A stretch of DNA of 40,487 bases. Origin: Elusimicrobiota bacterium (lineage in GTDB: Bacteria; Elusimicrobiota; Elusimicrobia; JACQPE01). The DNA is taken from assembly GCA_016180815.1 (NCBI GenBank), contig JACPAN010000023.1, positions 1 to 40,487 of the forward strand, read 5' to 3'. The notes under the pieces are model-generated. The model searched no databases. It saw nothing but the letters and a program-made list of their open reading frames with translations, and was not told where the DNA came from. Below are positions 14,665-23,660 of this stretch, in pieces; positions within the stretch are counted from its first letter, which is position 1; every line of letters begins with the position of its first letter. The translations under genes were made by a program, and so were the position numbers.

Positions 14665-16116
14665 ATGCCGGAATCGATGGTTCCCACGCTTCCCGGCGCC
14701 AAAAGCGGAGCCCCGCGTTCGCCTGAGGCGGAAAAAGCCTGCCTGGGCGCCCTGCTCCTTGATCCCGACGGAATTTCCAAACTCGACGGCGTTCTTGAAG
14801 ACAAGGATTTTTTCGAAGAAGTCAACCGCAGGATTTTTCGCGCCCTGACCAGGCTTTACGGAGCCGGCCGCCCCATCGACATCATCACCATCAATAACGA
14901 GCTTCAAGGCGATTCTCTTTATCAGGGGGCCGGCGGCGAAGCGTACCTAACCGACCTGATGGAGAAAGTGGGCTCGGCGGCTCATATCCACGATTACGCC
15001 CGCATCGTCCGCGAGAAGGCGGTCAAACGCGAGCTTTTGCGCGCGGGCATTAAGATTTGTGAAGACGTTTATCGCGAGGATTCCAAAGCGGACAGCCTGC
15101 GGCCGACCTCGGGCGTTTCGGAATTGCTGGATCGCGCGGAATCGCTGATTTTCCGGTTGTCGCAGGAGCGCTCGACGAGCGGCATGGTCAAAATGAGCGA
15201 ATTCGTCCATCCCTTGATGGAAAATTTGGAGAAAGCGCGCGGCACGGATCGCGTCATCGGTTTGTCGTCGGGGTTCGCTAAGCTCGACGAATACACGGCG
15301 GGCCTGCAGAAAGGCGAATTCATCATCGTGGGCGCGCGCCCGGGCCAAGGTAAAACCGCTTTAGCCATGAATATAGCCTGTCATGCCGGCTTAACCCAGA
15401 AGAAAGCCGTAGCCATTTTTTCCTTGGAAATGAGCAAAGAGGCCATCTTGCTCAGAATGCTTTGCGCCGAAGCCAGGATCGATTCTCATCGTTTGCGAAA
15501 AGGCTATTTAGACCGGGAACGTTTCGGGTATTTGACCGAAGCGGCCAGCCGCGTTTTGGAGTCCGACATTTATATCGACGACACCGCGGGGCTATCCTGC
15601 CTTGAAGTGCGTTCGCGCGCTCGGCGTTTGGCCCATGAGCTGAACACGCAGAAAAAAGAGCTGTCATTGGTCATTGTCGATTACCTTCAATTGCTGCGCC
15701 ACGGCGATTCGCGGTTTGAAAACCGGCAGCAGGAAGTCTCCGAAATCTCCCGCAGCCTCAAGGCGTTATCCAAGGATTTGAACGTTCCTCTGGTGGCTTT
15801 GTCCCAGTTTTCCCGCCGGCCTGAAGAGAGAGATCGCAGCGGGCGACCCCAGCTTTCGGATTTAAGGGAATCGGGATCGCTGGAGCAGGACGCTGATGTG
15901 GTGTTGATGATTTATCGCCCCGGACTTAAGAAAGATAATCCTACCGATGAAGAGCGCCGCGCAGTTGAGCTTATTATCGGCAAACAAAGAAACGGCCCCC
16001 TGGGCACCATCCCCTTGGTGTTTCTCGATTACTGCACGCGCTTCGTGGAGCCGGTTTCCGACGGAGCGGTCTCGGTGATGGAGGAAGCGCAGACGCTTGA
16101 CGAGGCGATCGGGTGA
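14665..16116 (+). CDS. dnaB: replicative DNA helicase DnaB
   Basis: A 483-residue hexameric helicase. The N-terminal domain begins PEAEKACLGALLLDP. The RecA-like C-terminal domain has Walker A GARPGQGKT (about 223-231), FSLEMSKEA, Walker B LVIVDYLQLL and RSLKALSKDLNVPLVALSQ, then SDLRESGSLEQDADVV. No intein is present. The 101-bp gap before it contains a TAAAAT hexamer but no clear promoter. Its TGA overlaps the GTG start of alr by 4 bp. Confidence 0.95.
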   Translation: MPESMVPTLPGAKSGAPRSPEAEKACLGALLLDPDGISKLDGVLEDKDFFEEVNRRIFRALTRLYGAGRPIDIITINNELQGDSLYQGAGGEAYLTDLMEKVGSAAHIHDYARIVREKAVKRELLRAGIKICEDVYREDSKADSLRPTSGVSELLDRAESLIFRLSQERSTSGMVKMSEFVHPLMENLEKARGTDRVIGLSSGFAKLDEYTAGLQKGEFIIVGARPGQGKTALAMNIACHAGLTQKKAVAIFSLEMSKEAILLRMLCAEARIDSHRLRKGYLDRERFGYLTEAASRVLESDIYIDDTAGLSCLEVRSRARRLAHELNTQKKELSLVIVDYLQLLRHGDSRFENRQQEVSEISRSLKALSKDLNVPLVALSQFSRRPEERDRSGRPQLSDLRESGSLEQDADVVLMIYRPGLKKDNPTDEERRAVELIIGKQRNGPLGTIPLVFLDYCTRFVEPVSDGAVSVMEEAQTLDEAIG

Positions 16117-17234
16117 CCTCTGTTAACGTCCGCCAGGATTTTTATCGCCCCACGCGCCTTGAAATCGCCCTGGGGCTTTTGGAACAGAATTTTTTAAAGC
16201 TTAAAAGCTACCTCGTTTCTTCCTCTACGCAGATCATGGCCGTGGTCAAAGCCAATGCTTATGGGCACGGCGCCGGCGCCCTGGCCGGGCCGCTTGAAAA
16301 ACTCGGCGTGCGCTGGCTGGGCGTGAGTTCGGTCGAGGAAGGCATTGCGTTGCGCGCGGCCGGAGCCCAAAGCCGTATTTTAATTTTAGGCAGCGTTTAT
16401 CCTTTCGGCGAATCCTTGGAGGCGGCCCTGGAGCACGGCTTGACGCCGACCTTGTCGAGCCTTGAAGCGGCCCAGGAGCTTATTCGCGTGACCGGCGTCC
16501 GGAATTCTCGCGTGAACGTTCACATCAAAATGGAAACAGGCATGGAACGCATCGGCGCCAGGCCGGAGACATGTGTGCAAATCGCGCGCTTGCTGTCGAA
16601 CTCGGCCAGCGTGACGCTGGAGGGCGTGTATACGCATTTTGCAAGCGCCAAAGACGAAGAGGCGACGCGCCGGCAATTGGCCGAGTTCGAACGCGGACGC
16701 CGGCTTCTTGAGACCGCGGGAATCAAGGTTCCCTGCGTGCATGCGGCCAATTCCGCGGCCATAACGCGCTATCCGGAGTCCCAGTTCGATCTGGTTCGCT
16801 CCGGTCTGGCGTTGTACGGAGGCGCTCCCGGCTTTGAGCCGATCGCCGCGCTGAAAACCTGCGTCGTTTTTTTGAAGAAAGTTCCGGCAGGACGTCCGGT
16901 CAGCTATGAAGGCAGGTTCGTCACGCGGCGGGATTCGGTGCTGGCCACGTTGCCGGTCGGCTACGGGGACGGTTTGCCCATCGGCGCTTGGCCCAGGGCG
17001 CATGTCCTCATCCGCGGACGCAAGGCGCCGATTGCGGGTTTGATCACCATGGATATGACCATTGTTGACGTCACCGATATCGCCGATGTTCATGTGGGCG
17101 ATGACGTTGTCGTGATCGGCCGCTCGGAAACTCAAACCGTGACGCCCAATGATTGGGCCGGATGGGCCAAAATGAGCGTGTATCAATTTTGTTGCGGCTT
17201 AGGCGCGCTCAGGCTGGCAAAAATTTACCGATGA
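16113..17234 (+). CDS. alr: alanine racemase
   Basis: A 373-residue fold-type III PLP enzyme converting L-Ala to D-Ala for peptidoglycan. The PLP lysine is Lys46 in IMAVVKANAYGHGAG. Other conserved pieces are HIKMETGMERIG, VRSGLALYGG, the VSYEGRF region, LPVGYGDGLP and GLITMDMTIVDVT. The GTG start overlaps dnaB (GTGA). Its last codons share ATGA with mlaE. No MurF fusion is present. Confidence 0.94.
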   Translation: MTSVNVRQDFYRPTRLEIALGLLEQNFLKLKSYLVSSSTQIMAVVKANAYGHGAGALAGPLEKLGVRWLGVSSVEEGIALRAAGAQSRILILGSVYPFGESLEAALEHGLTPTLSSLEAAQELIRVTGVRNSRVNVHIKMETGMERIGARPETCVQIARLLSNSASVTLEGVYTHFASAKDEEATRRQLAEFERGRRLLETAGIKVPCVHAANSAAITRYPESQFDLVRSGLALYGGAPGFEPIAALKTCVVFLKKVPAGRPVSYEGRFVTRRDSVLATLPVGYGDGLPIGAWPRAHVLIRGRKAPIAGLITMDMTIVDVTDIADVHVGDDVVVIGRSETQTVTPNDWAGWAKMSVYQFCCGLGALRLAKIYR

Positions 17235-18010
17235 CAAACTATTTAAAAAATCGCTGGCTTCAAGTCGTGACCACGACGGGCGACGCCACTTTATTGGTGG
17301 GCGATTTATTGCGCTCGATGGTCAAATACCGGGTCGATATCGACCTGTTTTTAGCTCAGGCCTCCAGGATCGGCGTGGATTCCTTGCCTGTGGTGGGCAT
17401 TACAAGTTTGTTCGTGGGCATGGTTTTGGCTCTCCAAACCGGGTATTCCTTCAAAAATGTTTTCAACGAGCCCATGTACGTGGGCACTGTCGTGAGCTTC
17501 TCGATGCTCAAGGAATTGGGCCCGGTATTCACCGCGATCGTTGTTTCGGGGCGCATCGGCGCCGCCATCGCCGCGGAACTCGGCACGATGAAAGTGACCG
17601 AGCAAATCGACGCTTTGTATACCCTGGGCACCAACCCGATCCGTTATTTAGGCGTGCCCAGATTTTTGGGCGCTTTTTTGATGCTGCCCTTGCTGACCAT
17701 TTACGCCGATTTTTTGGGCATTGCGGGCGGGTATTTGATCGCGACCACCAAGCTCGGGATTCCGGGCGTCACCTATTGGGAGGACATCGTCACCAATATT
17801 GAGATGGACGTGGTGGTTCACGGCGTTTTGAAAACCTTCTTTTTCGCGGCCATCGTGGCCACCACCGCCTGTTACGTGGGTTTCAGAACCTCCGGCGGCG
17901 CGGAAGGCGTGGGCCGCGCCACCACGCGCGCGGTGGTCTTTTCCATGGTGGCGATTTTGATCTCGGATTATTTTTTATCGGCTATTCTGGTCGCTTTCGG
18001 GATCGGTTAA
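17231..18010 (+). CDS. mlaE: MlaE-family ABC permease
   Basis: A 259-residue inner-membrane permease of the Mla/MCE transport family. Typical stretches are LPVVGITSLFVGMVLALQTGYSF, ELGPVFTAIVVSGRIGAAIAAELGTMKVTEQIDAL and ATTACYVGFRTSGGAEGVGRATTRAVV. It forms the membrane channel for phospholipid movement between the inner and outer membranes. The ATG overlaps the alr stop (ATGA). The ATPase and MCE-domain genes follow at 4-bp spacing, so this is one transport operon. MlaC and MlaB genes are not beside it. Confidence 0.93.
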   Translation: MTNYLKNRWLQVVTTTGDATLLVGDLLRSMVKYRVDIDLFLAQASRIGVDSLPVVGITSLFVGMVLALQTGYSFKNVFNEPMYVGTVVSFSMLKELGPVFTAIVVSGRIGAAIAAELGTMKVTEQIDALYTLGTNPIRYLGVPRFLGAFLMLPLLTIYADFLGIAGGYLIATTKLGIPGVTYWEDIVTNIEMDVVVHGVLKTFFFAAIVATTACYVGFRTSGGAEGVGRATTRAVVFSMVAILISDYFLSAILVAFGIG

Positions 18011-18014
18011 ACGG

Positions 18015-18782
18015 ATGATCCAATTGCGCGACGTGTGGAAAAGTTTCGGCCCCCGGAAGGTTCTTCAGGGCGTGGATTTGGATATCCCCGAAGGAGAAAC
18101 CATGACCATTATCGGCGGCTCCGGCACCGGCAAAAGCGTGACCTTGAAACACATGGTCGGCTTGTTGAAGCCGGACCGGGGCCAAGTCATCATCGACGGC
18201 GTGGATATCGCGGCGTTGGATGATGAGGAGGAGATTTTTAAGATTCAGAATAAATTCGGTTTTTTATTTCAGGGCGCGGCGCTGTTTGACTCCATGACCG
18301 TGGGAGAAAACGTGGGTTTTGGTTTAAGGAATCTTAAAAAGAATTTGCCGGAGAGCCAAATCCGCAAAATCGTGCGCGAGCGGCTTCACCTGGTCGGCCT
18401 TCCCGACGTGGAGCATATGCGCCCGGCCGAGCTTTCCGGCGGCATGAAAAAGCGCGTGGGCTTGGCCCGGGCCATCGCCCATGACCCAAAATATATCGTT
18501 TATGATGAGCCGACCACGGGTTTAGACCCCATCACCGCCGACATGATCAACGAGCTCATTATCGATATGCAGAAAAAACTGGAAGTTACTTCCATCGTGG
18601 TCACGCATGACATGGTTTCCGCATATAAGATTTCCAACCGCCTGGCGATGATTTATGAGGGTAAAATTATCGAGGTCGGCACCCCGGCCGAAATCAAGAG
18701 CACCGATAATCCTTTTGTTAAACAGTTCGTCACCGGTTCCAGCCATGGTCCGATTAAGGTTAAATTAAGGGAATGGGACTAA
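18015..18782 (+). CDS. mlaF: MlaF-family ABC ATPase
   Basis: A 255-residue ATPase with Walker A GGSGTGKS (34-41), a Q-loop in FLFQGAALFDSMTVGENVGF, signature LSGGMKKRVGLARAIAHDP, Walker B YIVYDEPTTGLDP and the switch His in VVTHD. It powers the MlaE permease. The C-terminal extension after the ABC core is of the usual MlaF kind. Intergenic spacings are 4 bp on both sides. Confidence 0.93.
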   Translation: MIQLRDVWKSFGPRKVLQGVDLDIPEGETMTIIGGSGTGKSVTLKHMVGLLKPDRGQVIIDGVDIAALDDEEEIFKIQNKFGFLFQGAALFDSMTVGENVGFGLRNLKKNLPESQIRKIVRERLHLVGLPDVEHMRPAELSGGMKKRVGLARAIAHDPKYIVYDEPTTGLDPITADMINELIIDMQKKLEVTSIVVTHDMVSAYKISNRLAMIYEGKIIEVGTPAEIKSTDNPFVKQFVTGSSHGPIKVKLREWD

Positions 18783-18786
18783 ACCT

Positions 18787-20088
18787 ATGAATGAAAACAG
18801 CAAGAAATTGAAAGTCGGCGTTTTTGTCTTGATGGCGACGTTAATTTTTGGCTTCGGCATCCTTAAACTCGAAGACGTATCTTTTGAGCGGACCTATAGG
18901 ATGTACGTGTATTTCGACGACGTGGCCGGCATGGCGGAAAAATCCCCGGTCAAAATGGCCGGCGTTCAGGTGGGCAAAGTGCGGCGCATCATCCTCGATG
19001 AAGGCAAGGCCCGGGCCGAGCTCTCGATTAGAAGGGGCGTGGTTATTTATAAAGACTGCAAGCCGCGCGTGGCTTCAACCGGCATTATCGGCACCCGGTA
19101 TCTTGATATCGCGGACGGCAGCCCTTCAGCCGGCGTTGTCGAGGAAGGGGATATGATCACGGGCTTGACCGTATTAGGTTTGGAGGAGTCCGTTTCCCAG
19201 GCCTTGGAATCCGTCAAAGGCCTGACCGAATCCGTGCGCGGCCCGAAAGACGATCTGGGCCGCAATCTAAACGCCACCATGGCCAATTTAAATTCAGCCA
19301 CTTTATCCGTCAGAGAAATTTTGGAGGACCGGAAGCACGATATCTCGGCCGCGCTGTTGAATTTGCGCCAAATAACCTTTTCGTTAAACGAAATTTTGGA
19401 TAAAGCCGACCGCATTTTGGCCAAAGTCGAAAAAGGGGAGGGCGCCGTGGGCGCTTTGCTGACGGACGCCAAAACCGGCGACGAGGTCAAGGCCTCGGTT
19501 GCAAGTCTTAAAGAAGCCAGCGCGGGCGCGGCTGAAATGTTCGGGCGTTTTACCCGCATCCGGGCTTTTTGGGATTATCGTTTCCGCTATGACGCCGAGG
19601 CCGCCCAAGGCCGCAGCGATTTTGGCATCAAACTTTCGCCCCGGCCGACCAAATATTATTTCTTGGGCGCCTCCAACGTAGGGGATAAAAAGGCGCCTCT
19701 AAAACCTAAAGATTTCGAAAAGAAAAACACGTTCAGCGTGGGCATGGGCAAGGAATTCTTTCCTTGGCTCGATCTTTACGCGGGCGTCATCCGATCGGAG
19801 GGCGGTTTCGGGGCGCGCGCGCGCCCCTTCGCCTATATTCCTTATGCCGATCGCATCAGAGTGGAGGCCGAGGCTTTTAGTTTCGGCCGCGATACCACGT
19901 TCAACAATCGCGAGTTGAAAGGGGTTAATTACAATATCGGCTTGGCCGCGCAGATTTTTCCCTGGCTGTCGTTGGTTGGCCGGGGCGAAGATATGAATCA
20001 AACCAAACATTTTCATGGAGGCTTGAGCGTGACGCTCGAGGATAAAGATTTGGCTTATCTCATCGGACTCATTACCGCGACCCGCTAA
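18787..20088 (+). CDS. mlaD: MlaD-like MCE-domain protein
   Basis: A 433-residue protein. An N-terminal membrane anchor (KVGVFVLMATLIFGFGILKL) is followed by one MCE domain (about 36-120: YRMYVYFDDVAGMAEKSPVKMAGVQVGKVRRI). A helical region (about 130-250) probably forms a trimer or hexamer needle. The C-terminal 180 residues, from about residue 258, have a beta-rich look (RPTKYYFLGASNVGD, PFAYIPYADRIRVEAEAFSFG, a repeat LSLVGRGEDMN pattern) reminiscent of a small outer-membrane barrel and ending LAYLIGLITATR. This tail is longer than in E. coli MlaD (183 aa). Confidence 0.88.
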   Translation: MNENSKKLKVGVFVLMATLIFGFGILKLEDVSFERTYRMYVYFDDVAGMAEKSPVKMAGVQVGKVRRIILDEGKARAELSIRRGVVIYKDCKPRVASTGIIGTRYLDIADGSPSAGVVEEGDMITGLTVLGLEESVSQALESVKGLTESVRGPKDDLGRNLNATMANLNSATLSVREILEDRKHDISAALLNLRQITFSLNEILDKADRILAKVEKGEGAVGALLTDAKTGDEVKASVASLKEASAGAAEMFGRFTRIRAFWDYRFRYDAEAAQGRSDFGIKLSPRPTKYYFLGASNVGDKKAPLKPKDFEKKNTFSVGMGKEFFPWLDLYAGVIRSEGGFGARARPFAYIPYADRIRVEAEAFSFGRDTTFNNRELKGVNYNIGLAAQIFPWLSLVGRGEDMNQTKHFHGGLSVTLEDKDLAYLIGLITATR

Positions 20089-20121
20089 ATCATTCCTCGG
20101 CTCATTTGACAGTTAACGATC

Positions 20122-21498
20122 GTGAAAACGAAAACTTTGTTTCGTTGCCGGGAATGCGGCCGGGAAGCGGCTCAGTGGCTGGGCCAGTGCCCCGCGTGTT
20201 CGGCTTGGGGCGCGTTAGAGGAGATGAGTTTCACCCCGGCTCAAACCCGCGAGCGCCGCATCATCGAACGCAAGCGCTCCGGTGTTGCGCTTGACCTGAA
20301 GCCTTTTTCTGAGGAAATTGCCTCAGCGGTTAATTTGCGCCGGTGGGCGAGCGGTTACCCGCTGCTCGATCAAGCGTTGGGCGGCGGTTTTCTTCAGGGT
20401 TCCATGGCCCTGATGGGGGGAGCTCCGGGCGTGGGCAAGTCGACGCTGGTGGCTCAAGTCGCCGGCCGTCTGATCGCGGACGGGGCGCGCGTGCTCATGG
20501 TCAGCGGAGAAGAGGAGACGGGCCAAATCGCCGAGCGCCTGGTGCGTTTGGGCCTGCCGCGTTCGGAAAACCTTCTCTTGGGATCTTCGTTGACCTTGGA
20601 GGAGATTCTTTGGAAAACCGAGGAGACGGCCCCGGATTGCCTGATCGTTGATTCCGTCCAAACCGTCAACGCCGAGGAAGGCCCTTATCCTGCGGGCAGC
20701 CCGGCCATGATCCGTTTGGTGACCGGCCGGCTTCTTTTTTTGGCCAAGAAGAAAAACATTACCGTGATTTTGCTGGGCCATGTCACCAAAGAGGGGACGC
20801 TGGCCGGCCCCAAACATTTGGAGCATATGGTGGACGTCGTGCTCAGTTTGGAAAAGCCGCGCGCCGAAGAAATACGTTTTCTGAGGGTTTTGAAAAACCG
20901 TTTCGGGCCCACCAACGCGTTGGCTGTTTTTGAAATGAGCGGCGGCGGGTTTAAGGAAGTGGCCGATCCTTCGGCCAGTTTTATTTCAGCGGATTGGAGG
21001 GCCCGCTTGGCTGCGGAAAATAAACGCACGGGATTGGCCAGTTCGTTCGCCTTAGACGGCGGGCAGGCATTTTTGATCCAGGCCGAAGCATTGATCGGCA
21101 AAAAAAAGCTCGCTCCGGGCAAACGGGCGGCTTTGGGCATTGACGGCAATCGTCTGCAGATTTTGATCGCGGTGCTGGAGCGCTCGTTGAACGTGACGCT
21201 CGAGTTCTGCGATGTTTTTCTTTCGCTTGTCGGAGGAGTCCGGGTTCGCGATCCGGGCATCGATCTCGCGCTGTTGATGGCTTTGGGTTCGCTGGTGTTG
21301 GACTTCGGTTTGCCCACGGATGCGGCGTTTTTGGGAGAGGTTTCCCTCTCCGGCGATGTTCTGGCCCCCAAGGATTTAGCCTTGAGGATTAAGCAAGCGC
21401 AGGCTCTGGGCTTTACGAAAATCATCCACGCGCGCCCCGGTTTTTATCGCGCCCGGGACTTCCTCTCAAGCTTCAAACAAGGAGGATCGGTTTCATGA
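20122..21498 (+). CDS. radA: DNA repair protein RadA
   Basis: A 458-residue recombination helicase acting in branch migration of recombination intermediates. The N-terminal zinc finger CREC...CPAC (Cys9, 12, 23, 26) is intact. The Walker A is GGAPGVGKST (99-108), the RadA-specific KNRFG motif is at 258-262, and a Lon-protease-like C-terminal domain carries DLALLMALGSL. The start is a GTG at 20122, immediately before MKTKTLFRCRECGR. It overlaps the next gene by ATGA. Confidence 0.94.
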   Translation: MKTKTLFRCRECGREAAQWLGQCPACSAWGALEEMSFTPAQTRERRIIERKRSGVALDLKPFSEEIASAVNLRRWASGYPLLDQALGGGFLQGSMALMGGAPGVGKSTLVAQVAGRLIADGARVLMVSGEEETGQIAERLVRLGLPRSENLLLGSSLTLEEILWKTEETAPDCLIVDSVQTVNAEEGPYPAGSPAMIRLVTGRLLFLAKKKNITVILLGHVTKEGTLAGPKHLEHMVDVVLSLEKPRAEEIRFLRVLKNRFGPTNALAVFEMSGGGFKEVADPSASFISADWRARLAAENKRTGLASSFALDGGQAFLIQAEALIGKKKLAPGKRAALGIDGNRLQILIAVLERSLNVTLEFCDVFLSLVGGVRVRDPGIDLALLMALGSLVLDFGLPTDAAFLGEVSLSGDVLAPKDLALRIKQAQALGFTKIIHARPGFYRARDFLSSFKQGGSVS

Positions 21499-22490
21499 TT
21501 CTTATCTGGACGTTCCGCGTTCTGGTGATCGTTTTGGGCCCATCGATCGGTTATTTTCAATTCATGCCTCATTGGCAGGGCGCTTTATTGGGCTTGGCCA
21601 TCAGTTTGCTCGTGGTAGGTATCGAATATTCGCTGGCCCGGGTGCCGTTGGTGCAGATCGTTTTGGGTCTTTTGGGCGCGGTGCTGGGCATTATCGCCGG
21701 AGGTTTGTTGGATTTCGTGGTCGGGCAATTGGGCCAGCAGGCCGTGGTCGGATTTTGGTCGGACTTTTCGCTTCTGGTGAAAATCTTATTGGCTTATTTG
21801 GGGTTGGTTCTCATCGTTCAGAAATATGCGGAAATCGACACCGTGGATCAAAAGCTTCTCTCCGCCTGGTCCAAGCAGCGCGGCGAGAATCTTTTTCTTT
21901 TGGATACGTCGGCGTTGATCGATGGGCGCATCACCGATATTTTAAAGACCAAGTTCATCGCCAATGGAACGTTGCTGGTGACGCGTTTCGTGTTGGATGA
22001 GCTTCAACGGCTTTCCGATGATCAGGACGGCCAGAAAAGAACGCGCGGGCGGCGCGGGCTGGATATGCTGTCAAAAATTCAGGAAGACGGATATCTGCCC
22101 ATGCGCATCGTGGATACGGATTACGCCGATATCAAGGAAGTGGATCAAAAACTTGTGCGCTTGGCCAGAGATTTGAAGGCCAGGCTCATCACCACGGATT
22201 ACAACCTCTACAAGGTTTCCAATATTCAGGGCATCGAGGTGTTGAACATCAATGATTTGGCCCAGGCCTTAAAGCCGGTGGTCTTGCCGGGCGAAGCGCT
22301 TCATGTTTATCTCTTGAAAGAAGGCCGTGAGAAAGAGCAGGGCGTCGGTTATTTAGACGACGGCACCATGGTGGTCGTGGAAGCGGCTAAAGCCATGATC
22401 GGCAAACGCGTCGAAGTTTTTGTAACCTCGATTCTTCAAACATCGGCCGGGAAAATGGTTTTTTCCCGCTTAAAAAACCATCGTGAGTAA
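21495..22490 (+). CDS. PIN-TRAM membrane protein (YacL-like)
   Basis: A 331-residue protein with about four N-terminal membrane segments (residues 5-110), then a PIN nuclease domain (LLDTSALIDGRITDIL, Asp137; VLDEL, Glu169; further acidic residues in ITTDYNLYKVSNI) and a C-terminal TRAM domain (about 265-325: HVYLLKEGREKEQGVGYLDDGTMVVVE). Proteins of this type (Bacillus YacL) are predicted membrane-anchored RNases; activity is not established here. It sits between radA and ispD as in several other bacteria. Confidence 0.9.
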   Translation: MILIWTFRVLVIVLGPSIGYFQFMPHWQGALLGLAISLLVVGIEYSLARVPLVQIVLGLLGAVLGIIAGGLLDFVVGQLGQQAVVGFWSDFSLLVKILLAYLGLVLIVQKYAEIDTVDQKLLSAWSKQRGENLFLLDTSALIDGRITDILKTKFIANGTLLVTRFVLDELQRLSDDQDGQKRTRGRRGLDMLSKIQEDGYLPMRIVDTDYADIKEVDQKLVRLARDLKARLITTDYNLYKVSNIQGIEVLNINDLAQALKPVVLPGEALHVYLLKEGREKEQGVGYLDDGTMVVVEAAKAMIGKRVEVFVTSILQTSAGKMVFSRLKNHRE

Positions 22491-23208
22491 CCGCGCCCTT
22501 TTTATTCTTCTGGCCGCCGGCTCCGGACAGCGCTACGGAGCGTACAAGCCGATGGTCAAGCTGGCGGGCCGTCCCCTCATTTATTGGTCTTTAAAAAGAA
22601 TCAGCGAGCAGGCGCGTTCGGTAGCGGGCGTTGTCGTGGCCTTGCCTTCCGGGTGGACGTGGCGCCGTCTCGAGCGCGCGGGCGCCGTGCCCGGGAGGTT
22701 CTCTTGGCAGCCTGTCGTTGTGCGCGGCGGGTCCACGCGTTTTGAGTCGCTTAAAAATTGCCTTAAAGCCATCAGGCAAAACCCTTCGGTTTGGGCTGAT
22801 TTTGTTTTTGTCCATGACGCGGCCCGGCCCCTATGGCCGTCCGTTTGGATCCCTAGAATGCTGGCGTCCTTAGGTAAGAATCCGTCCGCCTCCGGCGTGG
22901 CGCCCCTTGTCCCCGTCAGGGAAACGGTCAAATCAGTCAACGGAAAAATGAGCACGCTCGACCGGCGCGAATATTTGAGGGCCTCGCAAACGCCTCAACT
23001 TGTGCGCCTGAAGGATTTTACCCGGGCCCTGGCCGTTTGTTCGCCCCGAACGAATTTTTTGGATGAAGCCCAGATTTTGGAGCTCGCGGGTTTACGCGTG
23101 CTTCCTTTCGAAGGGTATTTCGGCAATATCAAAGTGACCTATCCGGTGGACACCGCCATGCTGGAAGGGTTGCTGCGATCTTCTCATGCGCATCGGTCTG
23201 GGGTTTGA
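22483..23208 (+). CDS. ispD: 2-C-methyl-D-erythritol 4-phosphate cytidylyltransferase
   Basis: A 241-residue MEP-pathway enzyme that joins CTP and MEP. The nucleotide-binding loop LLAAGSGQRYGAYKPMVKLAGRPLIYW and the VHDAARPL and PVRETVKSV motifs are present, as is the final YPVDTAMLE region. The start is GTG at 22483, overlapping the PIN-TRAM gene by 8 bp. The end overlaps ispF by 23 bp, an unusually long coding overlap within an isoprenoid pair. Confidence 0.92.
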   Translation: MSNRALFILLAAGSGQRYGAYKPMVKLAGRPLIYWSLKRISEQARSVAGVVVALPSGWTWRRLERAGAVPGRFSWQPVVVRGGSTRFESLKNCLKAIRQNPSVWADFVFVHDAARPLWPSVWIPRMLASLGKNPSASGVAPLVPVRETVKSVNGKMSTLDRREYLRASQTPQLVRLKDFTRALAVCSPRTNFLDEAQILELAGLRVLPFEGYFGNIKVTYPVDTAMLEGLLRSSHAHRSGV

Positions 23209-23656
23209 TCTTCATCGCATCAAAACCGCTGCGCGCGGTTATTTGTTGTTAGGCGGAATAAAAATCCCGGCCCCTTACAAAGTCGCGGCTCATTCGGACG
23301 GGGATTTGTTGTTTCATGCGCTGGCCGACGCCCTGGCGTCGGCTTTGGGCTTGGGCGATATCGGGGAGTTTTTTCCGCCCGGCAGTTCCGCCACGCGCGC
23401 TATGAATTCCCGGCGCATTTTGGATTTTTATTTAGGCCGTATGAAAAAAAGTCGCAAAAAACTTTTGAGCGTGTCTGCCGTGATCGTGGCGGAGCGGCCT
23501 AAGTTGGGACCTTATCGCGAACGCCTGCGCCGGGCGCTGGCCCAATCCTTAGGCTTGCCCTTGGATGCGGCCGGGCTCACATTCAAAACCTTCGAAGCCA
23601 TGCCTGCGTTGGCCGAAGGCTCCATTGCTTGTTGGGCCAATTGCCTGCTTAAATAA
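23186..23656 (+). CDS. ispF: 2-C-methyl-D-erythritol 2,4-cyclodiphosphate synthase
   Basis: A 156-residue MEP-pathway enzyme making MEcPP. Zinc-binding residues lie in GFDLHR (Asp8, His10) and further His in [20 protein letters not shown], and DIGEFFPP is canonical. The C-terminal AEGSIACWANCLL is slightly altered from the usual IGAEGIAVLAV but keeps the shape. It supplies isoprenoid precursors together with ispD directly upstream. Confidence 0.92.
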   Translation: MRIGLGFDLHRIKTAARGYLLLGGIKIPAPYKVAAHSDGDLLFHALADALASALGLGDIGEFFPPGSSATRAMNSRRILDFYLGRMKKSRKKLLSVSAVIVAERPKLGPYRERLRRALAQSLGLPLDAAGLTFKTFEAMPALAEGSIACWANCLLK

Positions 23657-23660
23657 GCCG

